Shown piece after piece: positions 45,399 through 54,200 of a stretch of DNA of 64,000 bases. Below the pieces are notes generated by a model. It did no database searches. It was given only the letters and a program-made list of their open reading frames with translations, and was not told the DNA's origin. Positions within the stretch are counted from its first letter, which is position 1. Every line of letters starts with the position of its first letter. Made by a program: the position numbers and the translations under genes. Source of the DNA: an uncultured Paracoccaceae bacterium (GTDB lineage: Bacteria > Pseudomonadota > Alphaproteobacteria > Rhodobacterales > Rhodobacteraceae); NCBI GenBank assembly GCA_947503965.1, contig CANNFU010000003.1:248001-312000 (forward strand). The letters are read 5' to 3'.

Positions 45399-46711
45399 AC
45401 CGCCGTCCCCATCACCGCGTTTGGAAGCCATGTGGCAATACCGGGAAAGATGCACAGCAGGATGATCGCCACAACCATGCAGGCGACATACGGCAGCGAC
45501 CCCATCAGGATGGTCTTCAGCTTGATGTCGGGCGCGATGCCGTTGATGACATACAGGTTCAGCCCAACAGGGGGCGAGATCAGCCCGATTTCCATGTTGA
45601 TCGTCAGGATCACGGCAAACCAGATCGGATCAAACCCTGCCGTGGTGATAATCGGCAGTAGGATCGGTGCCGCCATCAGGATCACCGCCACCGGCGGCAG
45701 AAAGAACCCCGCGATCAGCAAAAAGATGTTCACCGCCCCCATCAGCACCCAGGGGTTCACATCCAGCGTGCCGATCCATGCGGCGATCGATTGCGTGATG
45801 AAAAGGGACGACAGCATGTAGCTGAAAACGCCAGCCGCCGCGATGATGAACAGGATCATCACCGATTCCTTGGTGCTGTCGCGCAGGACCACCCACAGAT
45901 CAGCTGGGTTCCACAGCTTGTAGATCACCATCGCGATAACAAGGCAAAGCAGGGCACCGACCGCCGCGGTCTCGGACGGTGTCGCGATGCCGCCATACAT
46001 CGCGTAAAGCACCCCGATAATGATGGCCAGGAATGGCAGAACGCGTGGCAGAATCTCGAACTTTTCGCGCCAGGAATAGCTGACAGATGACAGCACCTCC
46101 ATATTGCCGGACCGCCATGTCGAATAAAGCGACCAAGCCATGAACAGACCAACCAGCATCAGGCCGGGAAAGACACCGGCAAGAAACAACCGCCCGATCG
46201 AGGTTTCCGTCGCGATCCCGTAGACGATCATAGTGACCGATGGCGGGATCAGAATACCCAGCGTGCCACCCGCCGCGATAGAGCCCGCGGCAACACCATC
46301 CGGATAGCCGCGCTTGCGCATTTCGGGGATGCCCATCTTGCCGATGGCGGCACAGGTTGCCGGGCTTGACCCCGACATGGCCGAGAAAAGCGCGCAGGCC
46401 CCGAGGTTGGAAATCACAAGCCCACCTGGCACGCGTGTAAGCCAGCGTTCCAGCGCCTCATAAAGGTCCGCGCCCGCGCGTGTCGATGCAATTGACGCCC
46501 CCATAATGATGAACATCGGGATCGAAAGCAGGGCAAAGTTGTTCAGCTTGCCAAACAGGATTTCGGGCATCAGTTCCAGCGACCGCATACCGTCGAAGAT
46601 GATCAGGAAACCAGCCGAGACGACAAGCAACCCAAGCGCCACTGAAATCCCTGAAAACAGAATGAAGATGGTGAATACGGCAACCAGTGCACCAAGCAGC
46701 AGCGGATCCAT
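45395..46711 (-). CDS. matM: Malonate TRAP transporter large permease
   Basis: 438 residues, DctM family, about 12 membrane segments. GTLGILIPPSVTMIVYGIAT and GLISPPVGLNLYVINGIAPD are the paired family motifs. The malonate assignment rests on its place within matPQMAB and matR. Its ATG overlaps the matQ stop by one base. Confidence 0.94.
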   Translation of the reverse strand: MDPLLLGALVAVFTIFILFSGISVALGLLVVSAGFLIIFDGMRSLELMPEILFGKLNNFALLSIPMFIIMGASIASTRAGADLYEALERWLTRVPGGLVISNLGACALFSAMSGSSPATCAAIGKMGIPEMRKRGYPDGVAAGSIAAGGTLGILIPPSVTMIVYGIATETSIGRLFLAGVFPGLMLVGLFMAWSLYSTWRSGNMEVLSSVSYSWREKFEILPRVLPFLAIIIGVLYAMYGGIATPSETAAVGALLCLVIAMVIYKLWNPADLWVVLRDSTKESVMILFIIAAAGVFSYMLSSLFITQSIAAWIGTLDVNPWVLMGAVNIFLLIAGFFLPPVAVILMAAPILLPIITTAGFDPIWFAVILTINMEIGLISPPVGLNLYVINGIAPDIKLKTILMGSLPYVACMVVAIILLCIFPGIATWLPNAVMGTAV

Positions 46712-47292
46712 CAGAGCTCCCCCGAGGTGCGGGATTCCAACCCATCGTTTTCGCCAAGGCCGAATGGATCTTCGATGCGCAGGATCACTGCGATCAGATC
46801 AGCAATCAGCTGCAGCATCAAAAGGGCAAATCCCACAGGCAACGCCAGATAAGGGATCCATAGCCGCACACCCCACACCGTGTCAGAGCGCCAGTTCCGT
46901 TCCCAGGCAAAGTGCCAGTATTCATAGCCATAGTAGAGCATCACACCCACAATCACGATCGACATGGACATCGTGATAATGAACAGACCAAACCGCGCCT
47001 TTGGCGCCAGCCAAATTGGCACAAGATCGACATTCACATGCCCGCGCAGACGCTGCACGTAAGGCAGGCCCAAAAGGGTAGCCGCGATGACAAGGTAGAT
47101 CACCGCTTCGGTCTGCCAGATGGTCGATCCGTTCAGGACAAAGCGGATGAAAATCATCTGGCAGGTGATGGCCACGGCGGCGACGATCATCGCCGCGGAT
47201 GTCCATCCCGCCAGGGTCGATATCGCCGCCACAAACCGCAGGAAAGGGTTCCCACCAGTCTGCGCGACAGTGATGCCTGGGTTGCCTGCCAC
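46711..47292 (-). CDS. matQ: Malonate TRAP transporter small permease
   Basis: 193 residues, DctQ family, four membrane segments and the conserved IWQTEAVIYLVIAATLLGLP region. Partner of matM. A hairpin lies between matP and this gene. Confidence 0.92.
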   Translation of the reverse strand: MAGNPGITVAQTGGNPFLRFVAAISTLAGWTSAAMIVAAVAITCQMIFIRFVLNGSTIWQTEAVIYLVIAATLLGLPYVQRLRGHVNVDLVPIWLAPKARFGLFIITMSMSIVIVGVMLYYGYEYWHFAWERNWRSDTVWGVRLWIPYLALPVGFALLMLQLIADLIAVILRIEDPFGLGENDGLESRTSGEL

Positions 47293-47320
47293 CGCAGCCT
47301 CCTGATTTTATGTAGAAAAC

Positions 47321-47342
47321 AGGGCGGCACAATCGCCGCCCT
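47321..47342 (-). terminator. Intercistronic hairpin between matP and matQ
   Basis: AGGGCGGC at 47321-47328 pairs perfectly with GCCGCCCT at 47335-47342 around a 6-base loop. Read on the minus strand it is followed by TGTTTTCT. It probably attenuates read-through or protects the matP transcript, so that binding protein is made in excess of permease. Confidence 0.55.
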
Positions 47343-47350
47343 TGATTGGA

Positions 47351-48340
47351 TCACTCGACAGAAAGGGCCAGATCAAGCAGCTTCTGACCACCCGGTGTGT
47401 CCTCAATAAACGCCTTGTAGGATGTCTCTTGCGCCAATGCGCGCCAGGCGTTGAAGTCTTCCTCGGACATCTCAGCGATCTGAACACCCGCTTCTGCGAA
47501 TACCTCGCGGCTGGCCGCATCTTCCTTCTTGGCCTCTTCAAGATAGAACGCTTCAGCCTTGGCAGCCCCATCCAACAGCGCCTGTTGCTGTTCTTCGGTC
47601 AGACCGTCAAAGGTCGATTTGTTGATCAGCAGGGGCTGATACATGAACCACAGAGCGTAATCGCCCGCTGGCGTATAGCAGGACACCTGCTCATAAATCC
47701 GGTAGCTGACGAAAGACGAGGATGAGGTATTCGCCGCATCCAGAACGCCGGTCTGCATGGCGTTGTAGATCTCGGACGACGCCATGGACGCGATAGATGC
47801 ACCCGCCCCGGCCAGCATCTGCTCAAACGCCCGCCCGGCGGCACGGGTCTGCAGGCCCGCCATATCGTCAGGCGAGGTGATGCAGGTCTCTTTGCCCGCA
47901 AAGCCCCCGGCAAGATAGCCATGGACAAGCACCATCACATCATCTTCGGCCATCTTTTCCTCGATGGCTTCCATGAACGGGCTTTCGTTCAGGCGTGCGG
48001 CGTGGTCGTGGTTCTTCACCAGGCCAGGCATTAGCGTCAGGTTATAGGCAGGCTGCAGACCGCCCGCATAGGACAATGGCAGCACCGTCATATCAAGCTG
48101 ACCGCGCGACAGCGGCGTGTACTGCTCGCGTGCTTTGAACAGGGATTGCGTCGGGAAAATGCGGATTTCAAGCCCGACGTCAGCCGTCGCAACCTCGTCC
48201 GCGACGATCTGGGCGACCTTGTGGCGCACGTCGTTGTCAGACCATTGATGGGACAGCCGCAATTCCTGTGCCTGCAATGATGTTGCGGACGCGGCCATCA
48301 TGGCGACAGCCGCAATTGTCGCTTTAAAAGCGGTCTTCAT
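47351..48340 (-). CDS. matP: Malonate TRAP transporter substrate-binding protein
   Basis: 329 residues from ATG 48340, with GGGAGG upstream. Signal peptide ending LQAQ, then a DctP fold with the conserved arginine in GLQTRAAGRAFEQMLAGAGA. First gene of matPQMAB and divergent from matR across a palindromic operator. Confidence 0.94.
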   Translation of the reverse strand: MKTAFKATIAAVAMMAASATSLQAQELRLSHQWSDNDVRHKVAQIVADEVATADVGLEIRIFPTQSLFKAREQYTPLSRGQLDMTVLPLSYAGGLQPAYNLTLMPGLVKNHDHAARLNESPFMEAIEEKMAEDDVMVLVHGYLAGGFAGKETCITSPDDMAGLQTRAAGRAFEQMLAGAGASIASMASSEIYNAMQTGVLDAANTSSSSFVSYRIYEQVSCYTPAGDYALWFMYQPLLINKSTFDGLTEEQQQALLDGAAKAEAFYLEEAKKEDAASREVFAEAGVQIAEMSEEDFNAWRALAQETSYKAFIEDTPGGQKLLDLALSVE

Positions 48341-48418
48341 GGTAGTTCCTCCCTTGGTGGCACTCATCAAGCACCGATGGGATATTAATTCACCCGACGT
48401 AATGCATAGTCAAGTTTT

Positions 48419-48428
48419 TTGTATACAA
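48419..48428. promoter_or_regulatory. MatR operator candidate
   Basis: TTGTATACAA is a perfect 10-base palindrome in the matP-matR divergent region. On the minus strand it extends to TCTTGTATACAAAA. As I recall, rhizobial MatR binds a TCTTGTA/TACACGA-type inverted repeat, which agrees closely. It is 78 bases from matP and 68 bases from matR. Confidence 0.65.
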
Positions 48429-48496
48429 GACGTTCAGATCTGTATTATTTATGGAGTCAAACAGCAAACAGTCATGGCCGCGAGGGAGCACGGACA

Positions 48497-49153
48497 ATGG
48501 CAAACCGGCATGCAGACACCATCGCCGACGAACTGGAAGATATGATTCTGGATGGCAGATTCGCCAACAATGACCGCCTTGATGAGGTGCAGCTGGCGCA
48601 GCGGTTTTCTGTCTCGCGCACACCGATCCGCGAGGCGCTGCAACGGCTCACACAGGCGGGGCTTGTCGAACAGATCCCACGACGCGGGGCCTTTGTGCGC
48701 CAGCCCGGTGCCATCGAACTGATCGAAATGTTCGAAGTCATGGCAGAACTCGAAGCCGCAAGCGCCCGTTTTGCCGCAATGCGCATGACTGATGCGGCGC
48801 TGGGCGACCTGAACGATGCCAACGAAAAATGCTTGAAGGCGATGCAGGATCAGGATGCCGACAGCTATTACCGCGAGAATGAACGCTTTCATCACATCAT
48901 CTACGCGCAGTCCGGCAACAGTTTTCTGGAGGCCGAAGCGAAACGGCTACATCGGCGGCTGAAACCCTTTCGGCGGCTACAACTGCGACTGCGGGGGCGG
49001 CTGCGGCAATCCATGTCCGAACACGAAAGCATTCTCGAAGCACTTGCCAATGGTGATCCGGAAATGGCGGCAGAAGTCACCCGCCAGCACGTTGCCGTGC
49101 AGGGCGAGAAATTCCATCACCTGATCGCAACCCTCAAGATCGCCGCTGAATAA
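48497..49153 (+). CDS. matR: GntR-family (FCD subfamily) malonate regulator
   Basis: 218 residues from ATG 48497. The winged helix is DEVQLAQRFSVSRTPIREAL followed by QRLTQAGLVEQIPRRGAFV. The C-terminal FCD domain has the metal-binding His pattern (ENERFHHIIYAQSGN, SMSEHESILEAL, TRQHVAVQGEKFHHL). Its position divergent from matPQMAB identifies it as MatR, expected to repress until malonate or malonyl-CoA is present. Confidence 0.92.
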   Translation: MANRHADTIADELEDMILDGRFANNDRLDEVQLAQRFSVSRTPIREALQRLTQAGLVEQIPRRGAFVRQPGAIELIEMFEVMAELEAASARFAAMRMTDAALGDLNDANEKCLKAMQDQDADSYYRENERFHHIIYAQSGNSFLEAEAKRLHRRLKPFRRLQLRLRGRLRQSMSEHESILEALANGDPEMAAEVTRQHVAVQGEKFHHLIATLKIAAE

Positions 49154-49154
49154 C

Positions 49155-49177
49155 GGCGTTGCTTGCGTGGCAACGCC
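49155..49177. terminator. Hairpin between convergent matR and lipoprotein gene
   Basis: GGCGTTGC at 49155-49162 pairs perfectly with GCAACGCC at 49170-49177, loop of 7 bases, directly after the matR stop. There is no clear T tract on either side. Confidence 0.45.
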
Positions 49178-49194
49178 AGCCAAAATCAAGCCGG

Positions 49195-49800
49195 TTAACG
49201 TCTTCCAGCGAATGCGCCGCTGCTGATGCCCACCGCGCTGCCATCGACGATGATGTTTCCGCTGACCGCCCCCGCGACGTGGCTTTCGTTATCGCCGAAT
49301 ACGTCACCGGCTAATGTGGCATCGGCTGTCAGGATCGTGCTGTCAGGTGCCGTGATGTCGCCCGTCAGATCAGCGGTCAATGCGTCGGTGCTGGCCATCC
49401 GGTCAATGTCCCCATTTTCCAGCTGGAACTGACCACCATACTGGGCGTCATCGCTGTCGACCACGTTCGACACAGCGCCGCTGATCGTATCAGTGCCAAA
49501 TTCAAGCGTCATCCGCAGATCGCCATAAAGAACAATGGCATCCGGCGTGCCGGGCGCCAAAGACATCCCAAGATTGCCATTATAGGTCGTGGAACCCATG
49601 GTTTGGAACGACATCGGGTCCACCTCGTTCAGCACCTCGATCTCGTCGGCAAGCTGATCGGCCAATGTAATCTGTTGCGCAAATGTGCGGGGGCCGCTGC
49701 CACCGCCGTCGCTACCGCCACCACCACTGCCGCCGCCCAAGCACCCGGCCAGCGACACAGTCACAGAGAGGCAAAGCCCCCATTTCATATAGTTTGTCAT
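49195..49800 (-). CDS. Small surface-type lipoprotein
   Basis: About 201 residues from ATG 49800. Lipobox LAGC after a short hydrophobic stretch, then a Gly/Ser-rich linker (GGGSGGGGSDGGGSG). The remainder is predicted beta-rich (STTYNGNLGMSL, GAVSNVV, GAVSGNIIVDG) and ends GAFAGRR, similar in pattern to the C-terminal beta-barrel of transferrin-binding-protein-like lipoproteins. Such proteins are outer-membrane anchored and sometimes surface displayed. The function is unknown. Confidence 0.75.
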   Translation of the reverse strand: MTNYMKWGLCLSVTVSLAGCLGGGSGGGGSDGGGSGPRTFAQQITLADQLADEIEVLNEVDPMSFQTMGSTTYNGNLGMSLAPGTPDAIVLYGDLRMTLEFGTDTISGAVSNVVDSDDAQYGGQFQLENGDIDRMASTDALTADLTGDITAPDSTILTADATLAGDVFGDNESHVAGAVSGNIIVDGSAVGISSGAFAGRR

Positions 49801-49859
49801 TAAAGTCTGTTCCTTATTGGACGGAATGGTGCGCAATCGGCAAAGCGGGACGAGGCCCG

Positions 49860-51170
49860 CTATGCGCTGCGATTGAACAGGTTGTGATCGACGAAGGCAT
49901 GATCGGGGAAGATCGTTGAAATCAATCCGTCGCTCATACCCATGTGCCGCACCATGATCTCGGCCACGATATCGCGATAGTTCACCACAGTTGGAAGGTA
50001 GCGGCCATGCAACAGCGCATCCTCTTCCAGGCTTGCGATATCCGGTCCCATGCCACCGACGGTTGGTCCGCCATAGGCAAACCAGGCACCACCGTGACCG
50101 TGATCGGTGCCCAGACTGCCGTTTTCTTTCACGGTGCGGCCAAACTCGGTTCCGACCAGAACGACCACGTCATCCATCAAGTTGCCCATATCGCGATAGA
50201 ACGTGACAAAATCATTCGCGCCCTCACGCATGCCACGATTGATTGCAAAGTTGGAGTTAGAGACGCCGTTGTTCCCGCCTGTAATCTGGTTGGAATGAGA
50301 ATCCCAGCCGATGTTCCAATCCATCGCGGCCACCTCGAGCGGAATACCCGCCTTGATCAGCTGTGCCGCAATGCTGAGCCCGCGTCCCAGTGGCGAGTCC
50401 GAATATGTCATGCCATCTGCGGAAGGCGTGTAATCTTCACCAGCCTGTGCGACGTCATCAATCGCCTCAAGCATGGAGAACTGGTTGGCGCGAATATGCT
50501 CCTCCAACGGTGTGCCATTGACCGGGTTTGTCGCAATCTCGCGCATCAGGTCGGTCAATTGGTTGTCGGAACATCCATCACCAGAGCAGAAGTACCGATT
50601 GCTCCTGACATCAAATCGGGTCAGGCTAGAGATGGCAGGGACTGTCAGTTCACCACTGATTTCGCGGCTGATCGAGGATTTACCCAGAACCAAGCCGCGC
50701 AGGCTGCTATCCGGGCCCGGCACGTTTTGCATATAACGGTTCAGATAACCATCAATGTAATTGTCGCGCGCACCCGTTCCGATCCACCTTTGGTTATCAA
50801 AATGTGACCGGTTGCCTTCGGGCAGCGCCGTGGCTGGCGACACCATCAAACGGCCATCGTTCCAGATCTCAAGCAAAGGTTCGAGATTGGGATTCAACGC
50901 CCGATAGCTTTCGCCCAAATCAACCGCAGTGTTTGCATCAAGCGGGTTTGGCGGTTCAATCCCAAGTTTCGGGCGATATTGATGGTACAGCAGATCATCC
51001 GCTGGTGGAAAAAGGTGCAGACCATCAGCCCCACCGCGCATGAAGACCTTGATCAGGGTCTTGCCCCCGGCCGATTGCCCAAACGCGAATTGCGGGGCGC
51101 CTGCAACACCAGCCATGCTGGTCGCAGCGACCATGGCGGATGATCTCAGAAAATCTCTACGGGTTGTCAT
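49860..51170 (-). CDS. DUF1501 family protein with Tat signal
   Basis: 436 residues. Tat motif TTRRDFLRSSAMVAATS, then the family start KTLIKVFMRGGADGLHLFPP. Other conserved parts are PATALPEGNRSHFDNQRWIG, MDWNIGWDSHSNQ and GTEFGRTVKENGSLGTDHGH. The metal-ligand-like Asp/His pattern recalls the alkaline phosphatase superfamily. DUF1501 genes are almost always next to DUF1800 genes, as here, and the pair is exported. Its role is unknown. Confidence 0.9.
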   Translation of the reverse strand: MTTRRDFLRSSAMVAATSMAGVAGAPQFAFGQSAGGKTLIKVFMRGGADGLHLFPPADDLLYHQYRPKLGIEPPNPLDANTAVDLGESYRALNPNLEPLLEIWNDGRLMVSPATALPEGNRSHFDNQRWIGTGARDNYIDGYLNRYMQNVPGPDSSLRGLVLGKSSISREISGELTVPAISSLTRFDVRSNRYFCSGDGCSDNQLTDLMREIATNPVNGTPLEEHIRANQFSMLEAIDDVAQAGEDYTPSADGMTYSDSPLGRGLSIAAQLIKAGIPLEVAAMDWNIGWDSHSNQITGGNNGVSNSNFAINRGMREGANDFVTFYRDMGNLMDDVVVLVGTEFGRTVKENGSLGTDHGHGGAWFAYGGPTVGGMGPDIASLEEDALLHGRYLPTVVNYRDIVAEIMVRHMGMSDGLISTIFPDHAFVDHNLFNRSA

Positions 51171-51200
51171 ATTCGTGTCCTTTCGGGAAATTCTGGCAGA

Positions 51201-53609
51201 TCACTGCAAGTGGAAGCTGGGCAAGACGGTCAGCATCGTGATGCCACGCCCCAAGGCGACATCTATGCTGCGATGGTGTAGACGAAACAGGCCATCTTCG
51301 CCTTTCAGGGCTTCGACAACCGCGTCGAATTCATCCTGCCGATAAAGATCCGCTGTGCCGATCGCCAGGATATAGGCCGCAACTTCTTCTGCCGTCTCCA
51401 GACCGTTTTCGATCAGATCCTCTTGCGGGAGGACGTTGAAATTGTTGCGGTTGGCGAACATGATGTAGCCCGCATTATATTCTGCAACGAAGGCCGACGT
51501 ATTCGCCCAGGCCTTGCCAAATTCGGGCAGGCCCGTGGGGACCGGGAATTCAGCCGGGCTGTAGCCCGCATTCCGTGCTGGATACCCAAACCAGTACCAC
51601 AGGTTCGAATTCGCCGGATCATCCGGCAATGTGCCAGCCGCCCGCATGACAGATGCGCCGTATTCCAACGGATTCTTGCCTTTTGATCGAATGATCTGCG
51701 GTGTCGTGATGAATTCCGGCGCGAGCAATATGGCACGCAGGATTTCGCGGCTGCTGCCATCGCTGGCGGCCCAGGCATCAACGCAAATCTGCACAAAATT
51801 CGCGGGTGGCGTATCAGACACAAACCATTGAACGATCTTGCGGCAAACAAATTCATGCGTTCTGGGATCTTGGGCCAATAACGCGATCAGTTCTTCGCCT
51901 TCCTCGACGCCCGCAGGTCCGGAACGGCCCTGAATGGTCACGTCAAGAAAGGGAATATACTTGTCTTCGCTGTCGTGATCATCGGGTTTGAATTCAAATT
52001 CAAACAAAGCTTCCCGGCCAGTTGTGTTGGGATTGGTGCGACGGAAATTCCAGCCGGTGAAAATCCGCGATACCGCGATGACGTCTTCGTCGCCATAGCC
52101 AGCATCAACACCAACGGTATGCAGCTCAAGTATCTCGCGGCCATAGTTCTCGTTTATTTCGCCGACCCGGCTTTGATCATTATCCAGGAACTGCGACATC
52201 AGCGGACTGCGCGCGGAATACAGCAGCAAATCCTCGAACCGGCCCATCGCATTTTCGCGGTAGAACTGACGGTCGTCAAAGGCTTGGGTGATCACCGGGC
52301 TCATCTTGTTTGCGGCATGCAGATGGTTTGACCAGAACAAACCCATCACCTCTTGAAGCTGTTTCTGACTGTAGGTGGCCGTGGCAAAGTTATGGTATTG
52401 CAGTGATACCGCGGCCGATCCCGCCCCGTTGGTATCGCGGTTCAGCAACTGACCAAAGTTCATGCGTTCAAATCGGCTGTCGTCGATCGTCTCTGGGGAC
52501 AGTTGTTCTTCGACATAGGCGCGATAACCGATCGCGCGTATCCGCGCATAAAGATCTGCCGTGGCGCCAAAGGTTGTGCGTGACAATGCCAAGCCGACAC
52601 CATCAGTCACGGCGGCGGTGGTATAGTCGTATGACACCGGCAACGTCGCAAGATCAGGATCGTCGGACGATCCTGCGCTGACGGTGACAGTCACCGCCCC
52701 GCTGGTCAGATCCTCTTCAAAAAGACGTATGGCAAAGCCACCCCGCGAGGGGCCAACCTCAACCGTTGTCTGACGGCCAGAGGGTTCAATCGTCGCGTTG
52801 ACGATATTATATGTGATCGGGTCCATGACGCGGCCAAAAAGCGTCTGGCCGGTCGCCGCCAGCTTATCGTTGGCAAGCGATCCGCCAATAATCTCGACCG
52901 CCTGGGTCAAGGTCACATTCAATGGCGGGCCAAGCGGACTGCTTGCAGCACCGCCATTTGGCGGCGGTGGCGGTGGCAATGTCGGATCAACAATCGCAAG
53001 TGCATCATTAATCACGTTGCGAATGTCCTGTGCCGCGCGAACCCCTTCAAAGGTCGGCGCCGATGATGCTGCCTGTGAACTTCGCGTTGCCGCGATGACC
53101 TGGGACTGGATGTTGTTCATCGTATCCGTTTCCATCAGCGCAGCCATGTCCTGCGACGGGCTGACAAAAACAGGCAGCGTGGACGACAGGCTGGCCAGGC
53201 TTACGGCAACCGGCAAACCCACCCGCTTCAACGATACGGCTTCAGCAACATCTGCGGACAGGCCGCGCCCAATCAGCTCGACCTGATGCGGTCCGGGCGT
53301 CAGCGAAACAAGCGCGGTCATTTCTGCCGCTGGATCACTTGCTGGATCGGGAGCATTGATGATCTTTACACCATCCAGTCGCACCGCGACGCGGTGGGCA
53401 GCAGGAACGGACAAAGTGTAGGTACCACCTTCCGCGATCGTGATCTCGACCAGCAGGACCTGTTCCTTTTCTTCGCTGAACGTCACGGTTTCGATCCGGT
53501 CGGGTGACATCATGGAAGGTGCGACGGTCTCTTGTGCAAACAAACCCTGCACCGATGTTGTCAGCAATAACGGCGCAATTACCAATGCCTTGATTTCTGC
53601 AATTCGCAT
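51201..53609 (-). CDS. DUF1800 family protein
   Basis: 802 residues from ATG 53609, after AAGGGGAAATC. Signal peptide ending LFAQ, a roughly 330-residue N-terminal beta-rich region with a proline-rich linker (PTLPPPPPPNGG), then the DUF1800 domain starting near LALSRTTFGATADLYARIRA. Conserved segments include FWSNHLHAANK, NENYGREILELHTVGVDAGY and FTGWNFRRTNPN. It is longer than typical DUF1800 proteins because of the N-terminal extension. Co-transcribed with the DUF1501 gene 30 bases downstream. Confidence 0.88.
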   Translation of the reverse strand: MRIAEIKALVIAPLLLTTSVQGLFAQETVAPSMMSPDRIETVTFSEEKEQVLLVEITIAEGGTYTLSVPAAHRVAVRLDGVKIINAPDPASDPAAEMTALVSLTPGPHQVELIGRGLSADVAEAVSLKRVGLPVAVSLASLSSTLPVFVSPSQDMAALMETDTMNNIQSQVIAATRSSQAASSAPTFEGVRAAQDIRNVINDALAIVDPTLPPPPPPNGGAASSPLGPPLNVTLTQAVEIIGGSLANDKLAATGQTLFGRVMDPITYNIVNATIEPSGRQTTVEVGPSRGGFAIRLFEEDLTSGAVTVTVSAGSSDDPDLATLPVSYDYTTAAVTDGVGLALSRTTFGATADLYARIRAIGYRAYVEEQLSPETIDDSRFERMNFGQLLNRDTNGAGSAAVSLQYHNFATATYSQKQLQEVMGLFWSNHLHAANKMSPVITQAFDDRQFYRENAMGRFEDLLLYSARSPLMSQFLDNDQSRVGEINENYGREILELHTVGVDAGYGDEDVIAVSRIFTGWNFRRTNPNTTGREALFEFEFKPDDHDSEDKYIPFLDVTIQGRSGPAGVEEGEELIALLAQDPRTHEFVCRKIVQWFVSDTPPANFVQICVDAWAASDGSSREILRAILLAPEFITTPQIIRSKGKNPLEYGASVMRAAGTLPDDPANSNLWYWFGYPARNAGYSPAEFPVPTGLPEFGKAWANTSAFVAEYNAGYIMFANRNNFNVLPQEDLIENGLETAEEVAAYILAIGTADLYRQDEFDAVVEALKGEDGLFRLHHRSIDVALGRGITMLTVLPSFHLQ

Positions 53610-53941
53610 GATTTCCCCTTCGATATTCCGTGACGGCAAGATGCGTCATACGCAGCGGCATCGCCCGTTTCTAACTGTGTGATTTGCGATATTGTTTGCA
53701 AAGAATTGTTCGCGGGGACCTGCCTATAAGCGGAAACACGCACCATTACCGCGTTGAATTGTGGCGGCTTTAAGGCATTGTTTATGCTTCAAAAACAAAG
53801 GTCGCCTTGTCCAAGGATTGGGCGATACCGCCAATCCAGGGTTGATCGGCGGCATTGCGAATCTCTCTTTTTCCAGCGGAGTCGGAGCGACATAACTGAG
53901 CTACCCGTGACGTTTGGACATTGACTTGAGCCATGAACAAA
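53610..53941. other. Intergenic region upstream of the DUF1800 gene
   Basis: About 330 bases with no convincing gene; it should hold the DUF1800/DUF1501 promoter and grades into the transposase remnant. Confidence 0.5.
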
Positions 53942-54150
53942 GAAGCCGGGGCAGCCATGACCCACTGGATCATGCCTTGCTCGCCCTTCACCCGGGTTGA
54001 AACCGCGTTCTCCAAACTGAAGACCCATCCGCGCCGCGTCGGGCCGCCATCCTTCTACGATATGTGCGACGCCCTCAGCGAAAGTGTTATCTCTTCACTG
54101 CAGAGGAATCCCGGAACAACTTTTGCCCGGCAGGATCTGCTTCTATTTAA
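53942..54150 (+). pseudogene. IS630-type transposase C-terminal remnant, frameshifted
   Basis: The first part reads MPCSPFTRVETAFSKLKTHP and then RRVGPPSFYDMCDALSE, matching the IS630 C-terminus around the catalytic DDE glutamate (typically YSPDLNPIEMAFSKLK). Near 54082 the frame shifts by one base and continues CYLFTAEESRNNFCPAGSAS to a TAA at 54148-54150, matching the family ending (LFTPEECRNFLAAAGY type). The N-terminal two-thirds and the terminal repeats are not seen. It is an old, inactive insertion at the boundary of the HMG-CoA reductase cluster. Confidence 0.7.
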
Positions 54151-54200
54151 ACTGGAAATTCTTCAGAGCGCACCCCAAAGTGTCCGCTTTCGAACAGGCG

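Noticed and set aside
49844..49861. Short hairpin (AGCGGG/CCCGCT) after the DUF1501 gene
   Set aside because: Six-base stem overlapping the stop codon with no T tract; too weak to call a terminator.
53782..54028. Short minus-strand open frames in the gap after the DUF1800 gene
   Set aside because: They lie opposite the transposase remnant and adjoining intergenic DNA, and have no motifs.
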